Shown: positions 35,260-46,570 of the stretch, in pieces
Layout: each line of letters starts with the position of its first letter
Numbering within the stretch: position 1 is the stretch's first letter
Assembly: GCA_017354895.1 (NCBI GenBank)
Contig: CP071496.1
Location: forward strand, 2,480,001 to 2,544,000
Direction of reading: 5' to 3'
DNA length: 64,000 nt
From: Podospora comata
Lineage: Eukaryota > Ascomycota > Sordariomycetes > Sordariales > Podosporaceae
Program-made: the position numbers and the translations under genes
The notes under the pieces: generated by a model
Database searches by the model: none
Seen by the model: only the letters and a program-made list of their open reading frames with translations
What the model was told of the DNA's origin: nothing

Positions 35260-36185
35260 TTAAGCCGAAACAGAGACAGCCCCAGCAGTCCTTCTATCAT
35301 CAGCATCAACAGGAAGTCTAATCCTGCTGTACCTCCTCCCTCTTTCCTCATCAGCGTCCTTTATCAGAAGCCCCATCTCGAAAATGACTGGCTTCCTGGC
35401 CGTCAGGAGGGAGAAGAGACCAACAAAGATGCTCAGAGCTCTGTTTCCGACCATGTTAGCCAAAATTCATCATCAGTTGTTTGCGGGGACGGGGACATAC
35501 CCAACAGTTTCGCTCAGAATCAACACCTCTACATCCGAGTATCTATAATAATAAGACTGGCCGGCCAAATCAATGCTCGCAATGACGATGGGGGGGATGC
35601 CCAGGATGATATCCGTCACCCAGGCCACGCCGTATCTTGGCTTCTTTTCATTGTCAGAGCCGTTGAATACGCAACTGCAGTCTCCTATTTGGAGGAGGAT
35701 TGTTGGTAGACAGGGGATTTTGTGATGATGGTTGTGTGGGGGATGGGAGGGGAAGAGAAGGCGGAGGAGGTTGGAGAGGAGGAGGAACCAGAGCCAGATG
35801 TGGTTGAAGACGAGGAGGCCGTCGAAAAAGTACCCGTTGGCGAGCCAGACGGCGATGGAGGCTATGGTGAGGATGATGAGGATTATTCTGAGGAGGGTGA
35901 TGAGGGGGGTGGAGAGTTTGTAATGTTTGGAGGTGGTTTCATCGGGGGAGGAACTGGTGAGGGAGGCGGCGTGGGAGGAGGAGGGGGGTGGGTAGACCTG
36001 GGGGGGTTAGCTTAAGACGCAGTGGTGAAGGGATAAAGGGGGGGAGGGCTTGCCATTGCCGAGTTGAGACCTGCGGTGGTGATGGTGGGAGGGGAGGAGG
36101 TTATGAAGGGGGAGGTAGGTCGTGAGGATCCGGGGGAGAGGGTGGGGGATGACATTAGAGGCTCGGTCCCAGGTTTGGTGGTCAT
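35260..36185 (-). CDS. Four-helix membrane protein of unknown function, 269 aa (three exons, probable GC-AG intron)
   Basis: The gene was assembled from three minus-strand exons: 36185-36054, 35997-35501 and 35440-35260. The long middle exon has no methionine at its start, so simple ATG-to-stop searches miss it. Residues 1-75 are Ser/Pro/Thr-rich. Four hydrophobic segments follow at about 76-97 (LITLLRIILIILTIASIAVW), 104-126, 167-189 (VTDIILGIPPIVIASIDLA) and 200-223. The C-terminal 45 residues are charged and probably cytosolic. Intron 2 (60 nt, GTATGT...AACAG, branch GCTAAC) is canonical. Intron 1 (56 nt) has a GCTAAC branch and CCCAG acceptor. The only donor that keeps the frame is GCAAGC after ATG, so a GC-AG intron is inferred. 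I do not recognise the family. Confidence 0.75.
35441..35500 (-). other. Intron 2 of the four-helix membrane protein gene
   Basis: Donor GTATGT at 35500, branch GGCTAACATG and acceptor AACAG ending at 35441. Splicing joins ETVG to ALSIFVG within the fourth hydrophobic segment. Confidence 0.85.
35998..36053 (-). other. Probable GC-AG intron
   Basis: The minus strand reads ATG|GCAAGC at the donor, and GCTAAC then CCCCCCCAG at the acceptor, 56 nt, phase 0. The nearest GT donor (GTCTCA) would put exon 2 out of frame. Confidence 0.55.
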
Positions 36186-37366
36186 GACGGACAGAGAAGA
36201 TTGATGAATTGGAACGTGTTTACTCAAACTATTCTTCTACCCATGCAGCGAGGGGGATATCCTCTTTTTATCAACCCGGCACCCTCGGTCACGTTCGCTG
36301 AGAGAGCTCACAACCAACAACACAAGAACTCAGCCCCTGCGCCCCCACCGTTACACACAGCATTCAAATCCAGAACAAAGCATGAGGGGGTCGACCGTTT
36401 CCTATGGTCCTGACGACATGCCAATGCTGCTTATTCCGATGCCTGGACGTGCAAAACACTCATTGATTGGACAAAAAGTGGGTGGTTGGCGAACATGCGG
36501 AAAGATATCGTCTCAAAAGGTGAGAAGGGGGGGGTGCGGACGCGTCACCTACAGGTTTGCAGCGGTGATGCTGGTCTTGCTTGGACCAAGCCCATGCATG
36601 CAACATCTGCCAGGGATTTGTGGATGGGCTCTAGAGGAAACACAGAGCTCCAGCACTTGTTGGAAAACGAAGGCTTTGAGGAGGATGGGGGAAGACTACA
36701 CGTATAATGGATATGGAGGATGTGTTGTGTAACTGGGCAACGTGTGTTAGGCAACAGAACGAGAAGTGAAGAGTGTGATGCTGGTGATGATTGCCCATGA
36801 GATGAGGGCAGGAGCAAAGGAAGAGCTTCAATGATTGAAAGTGAGATACCTAAGATGATTGAATATAGAGAGATTGAATGTGCAATCTGTTTGGAAAGCA
36901 ATCGTTCAATGACCATGGCATCATCTCTTGCATGAATCTTGGGGTACAGCCCTCTGGCAGCATGCACTTGCACAGCAAATCAGTGAGAAATTCTCTTCAT
37001 CAAAGTAAGGGCTGGCCATGTTGTAGATATATCGAAGAACATTGGAAACTGATGGTTGAAACCGAAGCTCAATGGAAGGCGGTTCATCTTATCCAAGTGA
37101 ATGGCGGGGATGTCCTGGTGCTATTCACTTGACAGGTGCTTGTGGAGGAGTGGTCAGTGCGGTAGCTACTGCAGGGATTGAAAATTTTGTGGAGCAAGAG
37201 CGGCAGAAAAAGGGCGGTGAAGTGAATCGCGCCTGGAACGTAGCCATATTTTTTTTTTGCGACAGCCACTCTGACCCCGCGACGCCTTCTTTCGGATTGT
37301 TCAAGGTTTTGACACCCAATTCACCAATCCTCACCAATTGGGCCATCTTTTCACCAAATACTGCCC
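36186..37366. other. Divergent promoter region (membrane protein / SRP40-like gene)
   Basis: This 1.2 kb region lies between divergent starts. Open frames here are short and unsupported. The last 80 bp are CCAAT-bearing (CACCAATTGG at about 37331-37341) and CA-rich, fitting the core promoter and leader of the SRP40-like gene. Confidence 0.5.
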
Positions 37367-38752
37367 ATGTCAGCTCCATTCTGGCTCTTCTCTAACAACT
37401 CCGCGGCAACCACAACAACTCAGTCTCCCAAGTCGAACGACAAGACCACGATGGCCAAAGACAAGAAGGTCAAGGCCGACAAGGTCACCAAGTCGACCCC
37501 TGCCGCTACCCAGCTGCCTGCCCAGCTCCTCGACCTTGTAGAGAAGTTTCTCTCTGAGCATGATTTCACCGAGGCCCACACCGAATTCACCAAGGCTCGC
37601 AAGGCCAAGGGTTTGAAGAAGGCCAAGGGAGAGGCAACCGACAGCACTCTGGAGTCCGTCTTCCAGGTTTGGGAGACTTCCAAGGCCAAGACTTCTAGTG
37701 ACGACGATTCCAGCAGCAGCAACGAGTCCGATTCCTCTTCCAGCAGCGACAGTGATTCGGACTCGGACTCGGACTCCGAGAGCGACAGTGATGATGTCGA
37801 GATGGCTGACGCCCCGGCCGACTCTGAGAGCTCTGACTCTAGCAGTAGCTCTGAGAGCTCCGACAGTGACAGCTCCGACAGTGAAAGTGAGAGCGAAAGT
37901 GAGGAGGAGAAGAAGCCTGCCGCTTCCAATCCTTTGAAGCGCAAGGCCACGTCCGAGAGCAGCGACTCGTCGTCTGAGGATTCCTCCGGCTCTGATTCCG
38001 AGAAGGAGAAGCCAGCTGCCAAGAAGCAGAAGACTGCCGCCGCTAAGGTCGAGTCATCCTCCTCTGAGTCTTCATCCGACTCTTCTTCGGATTCTTCTTC
38101 GAGCTCCGATAGCAGCTCTTCTGATTCTTCTTCCGATTCCGACTCATCGTCCTCCGACTCTTCTTCAGACTCCGACTCGTCCGATTCTGATTCATCTGAC
38201 TCCGACTCTTCCGATTCCGAAGACGTAGCCGAGGAGGCTGCTAAGGTCCCCCTCCCCGACTCCAGCGACGATTCATCATCCGATTCCTCCTCCGATAGTG
38301 ACTCGGACAGCGACTCCGACGACAAGAGCAAGACTAAGACAAAGAAGTCCACCAAGACCAAGGCGAACAGTGACACCTCCGCGAGCGGTTCCTCCAATAG
38401 CTCTGCAACCCTCAACGGGAGCACCTCGCCTAAGGTTTTCCCCGTCAGCACCTTCGCCCCTCTTCCTCCCGACCCGTTTGTGAAGACCAACAACCGCGGC
38501 AAGGGCGCTGCAGTAAAAGAGGAGAAGGTTCCCTTTTCCCGTGTCAACCGGAACATCACGGTTGACCCTAAGTTTGCCGACAACTCGTTTGCGGGTGAGG
38601 ACTGGGGAAGAAAGGCGCACGAGGATCTCATTGTCACGAGGGGCAAGGGCTTTACAAAGGAGAAGAACAAGAAGAAGAAGGGCAGCTACAGGGGTGGCAG
38701 GATCGACACTGGCCTGCAATTGGGCATCAAGTTCGACGATGACGGAAACTAA
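37367..38752 (+). CDS. srp40: SRP40/Nopp140-like nucleolar phosphoprotein, up to 461 aa
   Basis: This is a nucleolar chaperone-like protein of the Srp40/NOLC1 family, linked to box C/D and H/ACA snoRNPs and Pol I transcription. A LisH-type helix lies at about residues 48-80 (PAQLLDLVEKFLSEHDFTEA). About 220 residues of Ser/Asp/Glu casein-kinase-2-type acidic clusters, broken by Lys/Pro/Ala basic blocks, follow. The conserved C-terminal SRP40 domain reads PFSRVNRNITVDPKFADNSF, then GEDWGRKAHEDLIVTRGKGF and a KEKNKKKKGSYRGG core. An in-frame ATG at 37451 (MAKDKKVKADK) has a better context (ACGATGG) and may be the true start, giving 433 residues. The TCN/GAN codon pattern keeps the opposite strand open for 416 codons, which is a shadow. 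Confidence 0.93.
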   Translation: MSAPFWLFSNNSAATTTTQSPKSNDKTTMAKDKKVKADKVTKSTPAATQLPAQLLDLVEKFLSEHDFTEAHTEFTKARKAKGLKKAKGEATDSTLESVFQVWETSKAKTSSDDDSSSSNESDSSSSSDSDSDSDSDSESDSDDVEMADAPADSESSDSSSSSESSDSDSSDSESESESEEEKKPAASNPLKRKATSESSDSSSEDSSGSDSEKEKPAAKKQKTAAAKVESSSSESSSDSSSDSSSSSDSSSSDSSSDSDSSSSDSSSDSDSSDSDSSDSDSSDSEDVAEEAAKVPLPDSSDDSSSDSSSDSDSDSDSDDKSKTKTKKSTKTKANSDTSASGSSNSSATLNGSTSPKVFPVSTFAPLPPDPFVKTNNRGKGAAVKEEKVPFSRVNRNITVDPKFADNSFAGEDWGRKAHEDLIVTRGKGFTKEKNKKKKGSYRGGRIDTGLQLGIKFDDDGN

Positions 38753-41700
38753 GGGCAGCAATGGGGGGTACATGGATAGACGCAGAAAGATTTCAGGAGT
38801 TGATAATTAGGTACAGAGAGAGGTCGAGTGGTCATAAGGCAAGGTGTATGGGAAGCCAGCCAGATAATTCTATCAAGAGAAATGGATGGATAAAGAGATG
38901 ATATTATAGAGCTTTGGGTGTTTGGCAGGCGAGCCAGCAAAATAAGGCGTGGTGTTTTTGCGGTAGATGTTGGTTTTAGTGTATCACTTTATGTTGTCTT
39001 TTTCTATCAGTTACCTAGAGAAAAAGGTGTTGTTTTCTCAATATCCATTAGGGGCACATACTTTGAGGAGTTGGGAGATCATTTGTTTTTATTTTGTGTA
39101 CACATATTGAGCTTTGATGAGGTGTTGATGTGTCTGCATTTAATGGCGACTGTCTGTTTCGGTTCCGTGTTGCTTTTTCAAACCAGGCCAAGGCATGTAC
39201 ATCGAACTGTGTAGCTTGGAATCAAATGGGTAGCCCAACTTTTTCCATTGACAGAAAAAGAGGTAGGGGATGTAAGATATGGCAGCACACACGTTGAATA
39301 CGTGATGTTCAAGCAGACCATGCTTCCGGAAGCTTGGATCATGGGGTCACAGGTGACTGGAGCTCACTGCTTTGCTGGCAGAGATGGAAAAAGCCGAGGG
39401 TGAGAAAGAGATAGATGGCGACTGACGTGATAGGCAATTCCACATATGAAGAGTTTCTTAGGTCAAGTGGATGAAGAGAGAGAATCATCGACGTTGTGTG
39501 GTGACGAGTACAATGATAGTTTATTTCATAAACAGTTCTCTCGATGGGACTTGAAATCGAAAGGAGGGTGCCTAATTTCGGGAGGATCATTCTCCAATGC
39601 TTGAAAGCCCTGTTCTCCAGTGAACCTGTGTCAAGCAATCCGGACAAACGGGATGCTGGGCTTCGTGACAGACAGGAAGCTGCTTCTATTAGTGGACGAA
39701 ATAAGACATCAAAAGTTGAATGAGTAAGGGAGGCGGGCAGTGCTCAACCTCTCAAGAATTTAAGACAGAAAATGCGGCAGGAGTGCCTCTCAAAACAGCC
39801 TGTATTGTACACTAGACAGTCCGATGTCCTACCATCTACCTTGAAATGGAAAAGGGGCAGGTGAGATATGTAAGGTGACCCCCCAAGGTGAGCAATTGTG
39901 GCTGAGGCGGCTAACCGAACTTCCCATCCTATCTATGTTCATACTCAGAGCCTCGCGGTTTGCCGCCGAACTCACCCACCAACCCCTAAACGCACACCCA
40001 CGGTTACACAAAGCGGCCTGTCACCTCCATATTGGGGACTGCTACACATTCATAATTTCATGCTCCCGCAGCTCGGTCTCATTCCCCACAGTCTCACATG
40101 CAAAACTAACCAGCCACACTTTCCCTCGGTGAGGCTCGTTCCAACAGCACTCGACCTTATCTCACCTTGAGGTGTGTGCCTTTTCCGACCGAGGTCACCT
40201 CAAATGACACGTCAAAAAAGCGGTAAGCAGAAGACAGACTTACAACAGTGCAATGGGACACATCAAGAGGGATCCATTTTTGCGGGGCACCTGTCCGCGA
40301 ACTTTCAAACAAGGGAGTTTGAACGTGTGTAAGTGGTTCGCCGGGTTTAAGGGTTGGGGTTGTAGGTGAAGCGTCTGAAAAGCTAGGAATGAAAAATGTC
40401 ACCAATCTCGGGTTTAGGCATGAGCATTTGTGCCTTGGGCGGAAATTTCTTGACGGGACATGGCTGCTCTTTACGAGGGAAAATCGGGAATGCTGGTGTG
40501 ATGCTGGTCTCTCCTCGGCTATCAGATATCTGGCGGTGAGATCCGAGGTCCCTGTGCTATTTTTTTCAGCTGAAGGGCTGAAAGTTGCACCAGAAGACGT
40601 CTATTGATCGAAACTATTGATGTTAGCTGTTGACACGGTGTTAGAGAGGAAGTGTTTGATTTTGTGGAACTGGGGAGGTGAAGGCTGCTCATCTGAGCAA
40701 AGGCGAAGCCTGGAACATCTCCCGTGTAGCAACACCTCTGCCAGCTCTTGAGGAGGTGAGAAGACGATGATTTTCTAGAATATAGTTGGAAAAGGTGAGG
40801 CACCCCATAAGGTGACCAGATTGGAACAGCCGCCAAAGTCTGCCGAGTGTTCAGGACGTTAGTCGAGGTAGGGGTGAAATGGCTGTCTGGTCGTCTTGCC
40901 ACCTTCAGTCAAGCCATCAGACTAGACTCGATAACAGAAATGCGGCGAATGGTGTACTCCACAGGTTCTCCATATCTGGACGAGATTTGAGAACCACCGA
41001 GTGACTTGGGCCCTGAATCAAGGTAGCGGAGGCCGAACGGAGAACTGCTATGCTTGGAGCTGGCGAGGCAGATTGATGAGGTTTGGATGTCCATGTTCGA
41101 AATGTGGGCCTAGAAAGATCTTAGGGTGACGGTACGAACGCTGCGGAGACTTTATGGAGTTCGATATTGAAACTCTGATTCGGTGCCGGCTTGCGTGATT
41201 CCGGAGATGAGGGTCACCAGGGTGTAGGCAAGTTGATATCGGAGGCCCTGAACTTCCAAAAATATTAAAGTTCAGTCAAGCATTGACCAGACATACCTTT
41301 TGTGGAATAGAGATCAGACTAAGATCCCGGTTCAGATGGATGTCGTGGTGGCTTGGCTGTTCCTGGCCTGGTCCGATGTTCAACGGTTCCAGATGGAACA
41401 TGGGCACGGGCGATATCCCAAGGAACTGGAACCAGGGGAAATGTCCTAGAACCGGCAGTTTAGTTTGATGCTAGCACGAATGAACGCAAAAAAGACCCGA
41501 GTGTGGCTGATGGGATGGCCATGACTCCTTGACCTAGTGCGGTAGATGTGAGGCCTGGTCCTATGACAAACGGGATATGCACCCGAGGAGAGGGCACCGG
41601 TTCACGGAGGGGCTTTAGCGAAAAGCCTGTCAAGATCCATTTCCTCAAACTCTATGGGGTGGAAATGCCTAATCCGTAGTTATAAGGGCGATGAGGCAAT

Positions 41701-42575
41701 GCGGAGGAATTAGATACCGCCCTTCGGAATCTAACACTGGGCTGGAGATTCGGGTCTCGTGTTGATGCTGGTATGGGACGGCGTCCTCCCAGAGCGGTTC
41801 ATCTTGGGTGAGAGCATCATTTTATGGTATATTGAGGCATTGAATGATAGTCTATGATCAAGCCGAAGCAACCATGTGTTGTAAGACCACGAGCGTCTCT
41901 CCACGTGGTAAGCTTTGAGATGTGTTGGATGAAGGACAAAAAGGGACAGGGACAGGGCCACAACTCTTGGCTCTGTCATGAGAGAGAGCCAATCAGTCAG
42001 CCTTATCGTTGGTAGCCAATGGGGACTGTCCATTTCAGAAAACAGTGGGTCGAAAGTGGCACTGCAAGCACCCAAAGTACCCTTGTCGGTTATGCCGCCG
42101 TAGGGCTCTCACCCAGGGCACGCTCACTGTCGCGAACTTCCCCGCGCCTCTGGGCTGTTGGAGCCTGGTCATTCCGTTGGCGGTTGGCGATTTACTCGGA
42201 TGGCGGATGGTGTTAATATTTCGCTTCTTTGCTAAAACCGTCCAACTCCCTCACCATGCCGGTGACCGACCCGGTGACTGTGAATACCTTCATCAGTTCC
42301 CTCCGGCCTGGTCTGGCCGTCCCCGCGTGACATCACCGCCTGCGCGCTCAGGTCCCCCCCGCCATCAGCCAAAAGGCATCCATCCTCCTCGTGCCCACCT
42401 GGCGGCTGTGAGTCCATTCAGCTCGCTCTCCAAATATCACCCCGCCATCCCACTCACCTCATTCACACAACCAACTGTCTTTTCTTTCATCAACGCTCAT
42501 CAAGGCGATTCATGGTGGCAAGCGAGGTCCACATGGGTATAACTTGCAGCATAGACACGGTCGAGTCTGACAGCG
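38753..42575. other. Long intergenic region upstream of the deaminase-like gene
   Basis: This 3.8 kb region has lower GC than neighbouring coding sequence. All frames are short. I checked for spliced exons and found none I can defend; the best candidate is a 52-codon open stretch from about 41292 after an AG. An ATG in CACC context opens a 24-codon frame at 42256-42330, listed separately. Confidence 0.5.
42256..42330 (+). promoter_or_regulatory. Candidate uORF in the leader of the deaminase-like gene
   Basis: A 24-codon ORF (MPVTDPVTVNTF..., ending AVPA) starts in an optimal CTCACCATG context 320 nt before the main ATG. If it lies in the transcript it should capture most scanning ribosomes. 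It does not resemble the arginine attenuator peptide. Confidence 0.35.
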
Positions 42576-44846
42576 ATGCTGAAAAAAATAATACGCAAGT
42601 CCCCGAGGAAACGCACCCGCACTCAGTCAATATCTCCCACACGGCGCTGGTTTACAAGATCGATGGCTGACCTGTTCGTCCACAGGCCCGACGTTGTGAG
42701 TGAAGCTAGCGCAAGAAGCATGGCTGTAAGAAAGGCTCAAGGCTCTGGCGCTGAGTCCTGTACTCGGCTCAACGGGGTGTCTAATGGTAATGGAACTGGA
42801 GGTGAAGGCTGGATGGCTCAGTATGACTGCGTTGGGCCACTGGAGGCTGCTGCAAGAAGACGGAATCCAGAAATCGATTCATCAAGCCCCAGCCTCACAG
42901 ATCAGCTTCATGCTTTCACTGGACGGACGTCTGAAGAAACAAAGAAACCAAAACCATGGTCGTTACGGAGTTCAAGAAATGTGACGCTCTCAGCTCCGAG
43001 AGAGTTCTTTGACGCAGCAGATAAGGACATTGAGGGAACTATCACGACGTATGACGAGCTACGGAAGGCACTCAAGGACCACGAAGATGCACTTTCGTTT
43101 GAGAATACCTGCAGGATCAACGCTTCGGTGCTCGAGATCAAGGCCAACGCTAAGCTTCAGGCTCTCAAAAAGGACGACATCGAACGCTATTACACGCCAG
43201 CTCCGCCCAGGCAGGGGTTTCAGGGCCAGGAGCATCCTCGTTTCTACGGAGATCATTTCCTTTCCAACATCGACTTAATTCAACAAACCCAACTTTTCAG
43301 TCTCTTCCGCGCCATGCCCAAAGGCGCTCATCTTCATATTCACTTCAACGCTAACCTATTACCAAATTTTTTACTTGATATTGCGAAGGAGATGACCCGC
43401 ATGTATATTTGGTGCAACATGCCACTGGTGAATGACAAGGGGCAGGTAGACCGGACCGCTTTGGATCGGTGCCGGGTACAATTCAGTATTATGAACGAAG
43501 CGGCAGTGAAGGAGCGAGGCGAGGGCAATATTTTTGATGCCGCTTACCAAAACAGGACTGTGATGCAGTTCTCTAGGTTTCGGGAAGAATTCCATCGGAG
43601 GTACGCCCAGGAGGACGTTGACAGAGTTGATAAATGGCTACAAAACAAGCTGGTCTTTGAAGAAGAGGAGGCCCACGGTTTGCTTCAGACAGCAAAAGGG
43701 TACGTAGACTCCGTTTCCTTGTGAAACCATTGCTAACCAGCAGTACAGGGCATGGGAAAAGTTCAACGCGAGAACGCAAATGATGAAGGGCCTCTTCAAC
43801 TATAAAAGTGCATACGCAAGATATACACGCCATTGCTTAGAGGAGTTCGCCGATGACAACATCCAGTACGCCGAGATCCGTGTGAATTTCATGTCGACAA
43901 ACCAAGTATGGGAAGATGACGGGTCCAAAAAACTTGACAACGAAGGAATCACAGATCTGATTATCGATCAATACGAGAAATTCCAACGCCAGCATCAAGG
44001 AAAAGTGGTTCAGGGGCTCAAGATCATCTATTGCACGCCACGGTCATTCGACACCGAGCAGGTGGAAGAGTCGCTTCATGAGTGTCTTGAGTTCAAGCTC
44101 AAAGAGAAGTACTCAAACTACATTGCCGGTTTTGACTTGGTTGGCGAAGAAGGCAAAGGTCACCCCTTACATTATTTCACAAAGCAGCTGCTTCGATTCC
44201 AGAAAGCCTGTCAGCTAGCAGGAACCTCCATACCGCTTTTGTTGCACTGCGGTGAGACTCTGGATCATGGCGATGAGACGGACAGAAACCTGCTCGATGC
44301 TCTCCTGCTCGGGTCCAAGCGGATCGGCCACGGATTTGCCCTGCCGCGGCATCCTTTTATTATGGAGCAGATGAAACAGCACAGCATCTGTGTGGAAGTG
44401 TGCCCAATATCGAACGAGATACTGGGACTCACGCCGAGAATAAGCGGGCACTCTGTGTACAACCTGCTGGCTAATAATGTCCACTGCACTGTGAGCACCG
44501 ACAACGGGACACTATTTAGGTAGGTTTCCTTTGATATTGTCTCTCGCCAGGTATGCTGACGTGCTCTAGATCGCGATTATCACACGACTTTTACCAAGTA
44601 CTGGCAGGAAAGGCAGACATGACGCTCCATGGACTTCGGCAGCTGATTGAGTGGAGTCTTGAGCACTCGTGCATGGATGCAATGGAGAGGGAAAAGGTGC
44701 ATACCGCTTGGCTCCACATGTGGGAGAAGTTTTGTCTGAGGATTGTCAAGGGTGAATTTGACCAACCACAACAGCGAAGAGACGACGAGGCTACCTTGGG
44801 GGTGGCTGGAAACGAGAAAAAGACAGCTGCTATGCCCGGCCCATGA
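42576..44846 (+). CDS. Adenosine deaminase-like metallohydrolase (ADA2/ADGF type), 723 aa
   Basis: The protein belongs to the TIM-barrel metal-dependent deaminase superfamily, closest by pattern to ADGF/CECR1 deaminases. The CDS is join(42576-43699, 43749-44519, 44570-44846), with introns of 49 and 50 nt carrying GCTAAC and GCTGAC branch sites. Metal-site motifs are HLHIHF (His252, 254, 256), HCGET (His541, catalytic Glu nearby), RIGHGFAL (His569) and STDNG (Asp626, Asn627). Most adenosine deaminases have two aspartates at the last motif, so Asn627 is a variation. The ADGF-like extension precedes the barrel. There is no signal peptide; the N-terminus is basic (MLKKIIRKSPRKR), so an intracellular enzyme is likely. 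Adenosine as substrate is inferred from the family. The C-terminus after about 700 is low complexity. Confidence 0.88.
43700..43748 (+). other. Deaminase-like gene intron 1
   Basis: Donor GTACGT, branch TGCTAACC and acceptor GTACAG, 49 nt. It joins AAA GG to G GCA TGG, giving TAKGAWEKF. Confidence 0.9.
44520..44569 (+). other. Deaminase-like gene intron 2
   Basis: Donor GTAGGT, branch TGCTGACG and acceptor CTCTAG, 50 nt. It joins GTLF-AG to A-TCG, giving GTLFRSRLSHDFY. Confidence 0.9.
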
Positions 44847-46570
44847 TTCTTGGCCTCTCTCAGGGCCAGTAGAGACATGGAGAAACAGGAAGAAAGGTTT
44901 CGGGCGGTAGAATATGACAGGTATATGACAAAGACAGCAATGTGTCTGGCTTGGGTTTGTTTTGCAATCATGTCATGGTTCACGGTCTAAACGGGATTTT
45001 AAACGGTAGGACAGGGCACAGGGGGTATATGACGATGATGATACCATGTTTGGGAACGGATTAAGATTTTCTGGGCCTTCTTTGTTTGAGTATGACAGGC
45101 TCTGCTCACGGGCCGCGAGGCCATGTTTGTGGGTCGGGATGGAAGAAGCGATACATGTCACATTAGGAGGCAGGGTTGGTTCATGGGTTTACTGGGCTGG
45201 TTTACTGGGCGAGTTACACACTGGGTTGTTAGACGGGCAAAACAACGGTTGACGGGGACAATGGCAATGGATTTGGAGTTCATGGCATTGACTCACCTCA
45301 ACTTCACCTTGGTCATCTCTCACAGCCGGCAACCAGTTTCAAGGCGATTCCCGAATGACTGAGATGACAGATCAAACTTTTCTCCTTTCTTCGGCCCTCT
45401 TCCCTTTGTCACTGTCAACCTTTACTCAATTCCCACCTGATCTCTCACGCCTGTTATCGACAAAGCGATCAGGCTGCCAGAGCCTCATGAGCAGTCCGTC
45501 AAATCAGGTACGTCTCCATTCTGGGCCGCCCCGCATTTACATTGCCATACAACTGTTGGTTGCATCATGTTTGCATCTTCGCTCGGATTTGCGGACCAAA
45601 CCATCCACCTATCCATCACCCATCAGGCTGAGGGGGGGCTGAGACGTGCGCGCGGTCACGACTTCAACCACTCAGGCAACATCGCTCGCATTACATAGTT
45701 CCCATCCCACCATCCCTCAGGAAAGTGAAGGGGGAACGACCGGGGGGGAATTTCCCTTTCCTACAACAAGAAGCCTACACTATTGTTCCACCTGAGGTAT
45801 GTGTGTCAGCGTAATTGGACAAGGTCGGCGATAGACTGGGTCTAAATCAAGGCTTGTAAGCGCGCCGCAGAGGCTCTACGGTAAACAATCGACTTCGTTT
45901 CCAGGACATGAAAGATCATTCTCGGGGTGGATGGTTAGAGAATGCATTCTATGCAGGGGCCTTTTCCACCCGCTCTGCTCCCGTTTTTGGTCTTCTGAGA
46001 TCTTACTATCACTGGGTACCGCTGCCGTGGAGCTGGATCAGGCTGAGATGTCCAGGGACGAAGGAATATGAAACCCCTGGTTGAAGATGTGGTATTAAAC
46101 CCACTACAGCTCACCTCCATTTCATCTTCTTCATTTAGCACATAGACTGAAGTCAGCAGCGTTTTTCTTTTTGTCTTATGTCTAGGTGTCGGTGAAACCG
46201 CCAGCGAACAACCTCAAAGTTTGCCTTACTCGTCGGGCGTTCCTCTCACACACGCATTTTCCAATCGTCGCTTCTATTGCCTGTTTTCACCCCACCGATT
46301 GGCGAGACAGGTGTAACGCACAGCTACCATACGGTGCACCTAGATTGTTTGCGCCAAGCTGAACTAGAGCTGAGCCTTCAATCATTCCTGACTGGGCGTT
46401 TCGAGCGTCGACGACGTGGCCGCGCGACGAACTTTTTTCTTCTCTCTGAATAGTTGTAAACAATACAGTGTCGGTCTCGTCGAGGTTCTCTTTTACTCTT
46501 ACTCTTCAGAGTCGTATCTAGGAGACGTTGAGCGCCTGTATTATACGTTATTCTGGACAGCATCATCGCC
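44847..46570. other. Intergenic region upstream of the 537-aa membrane protein gene
   Basis: This 1.7 kb region has no supportable gene. A TGACTCA motif (the CPC1/Gcn4 consensus) occurs at about 45288, without a clear target. The 100 bp before 46571 are pyrimidine-rich and look like a leader. Confidence 0.5.

Noticed and set aside
37420-38670. 416-codon open frame antisense to the SRP40-like gene
   Set aside because: It arises because Ser/Asp/Glu codons of the sense strand read as Ser/Glu/Leu codons in reverse. There is no domain, and the sense gene has a conserved C-terminal domain.
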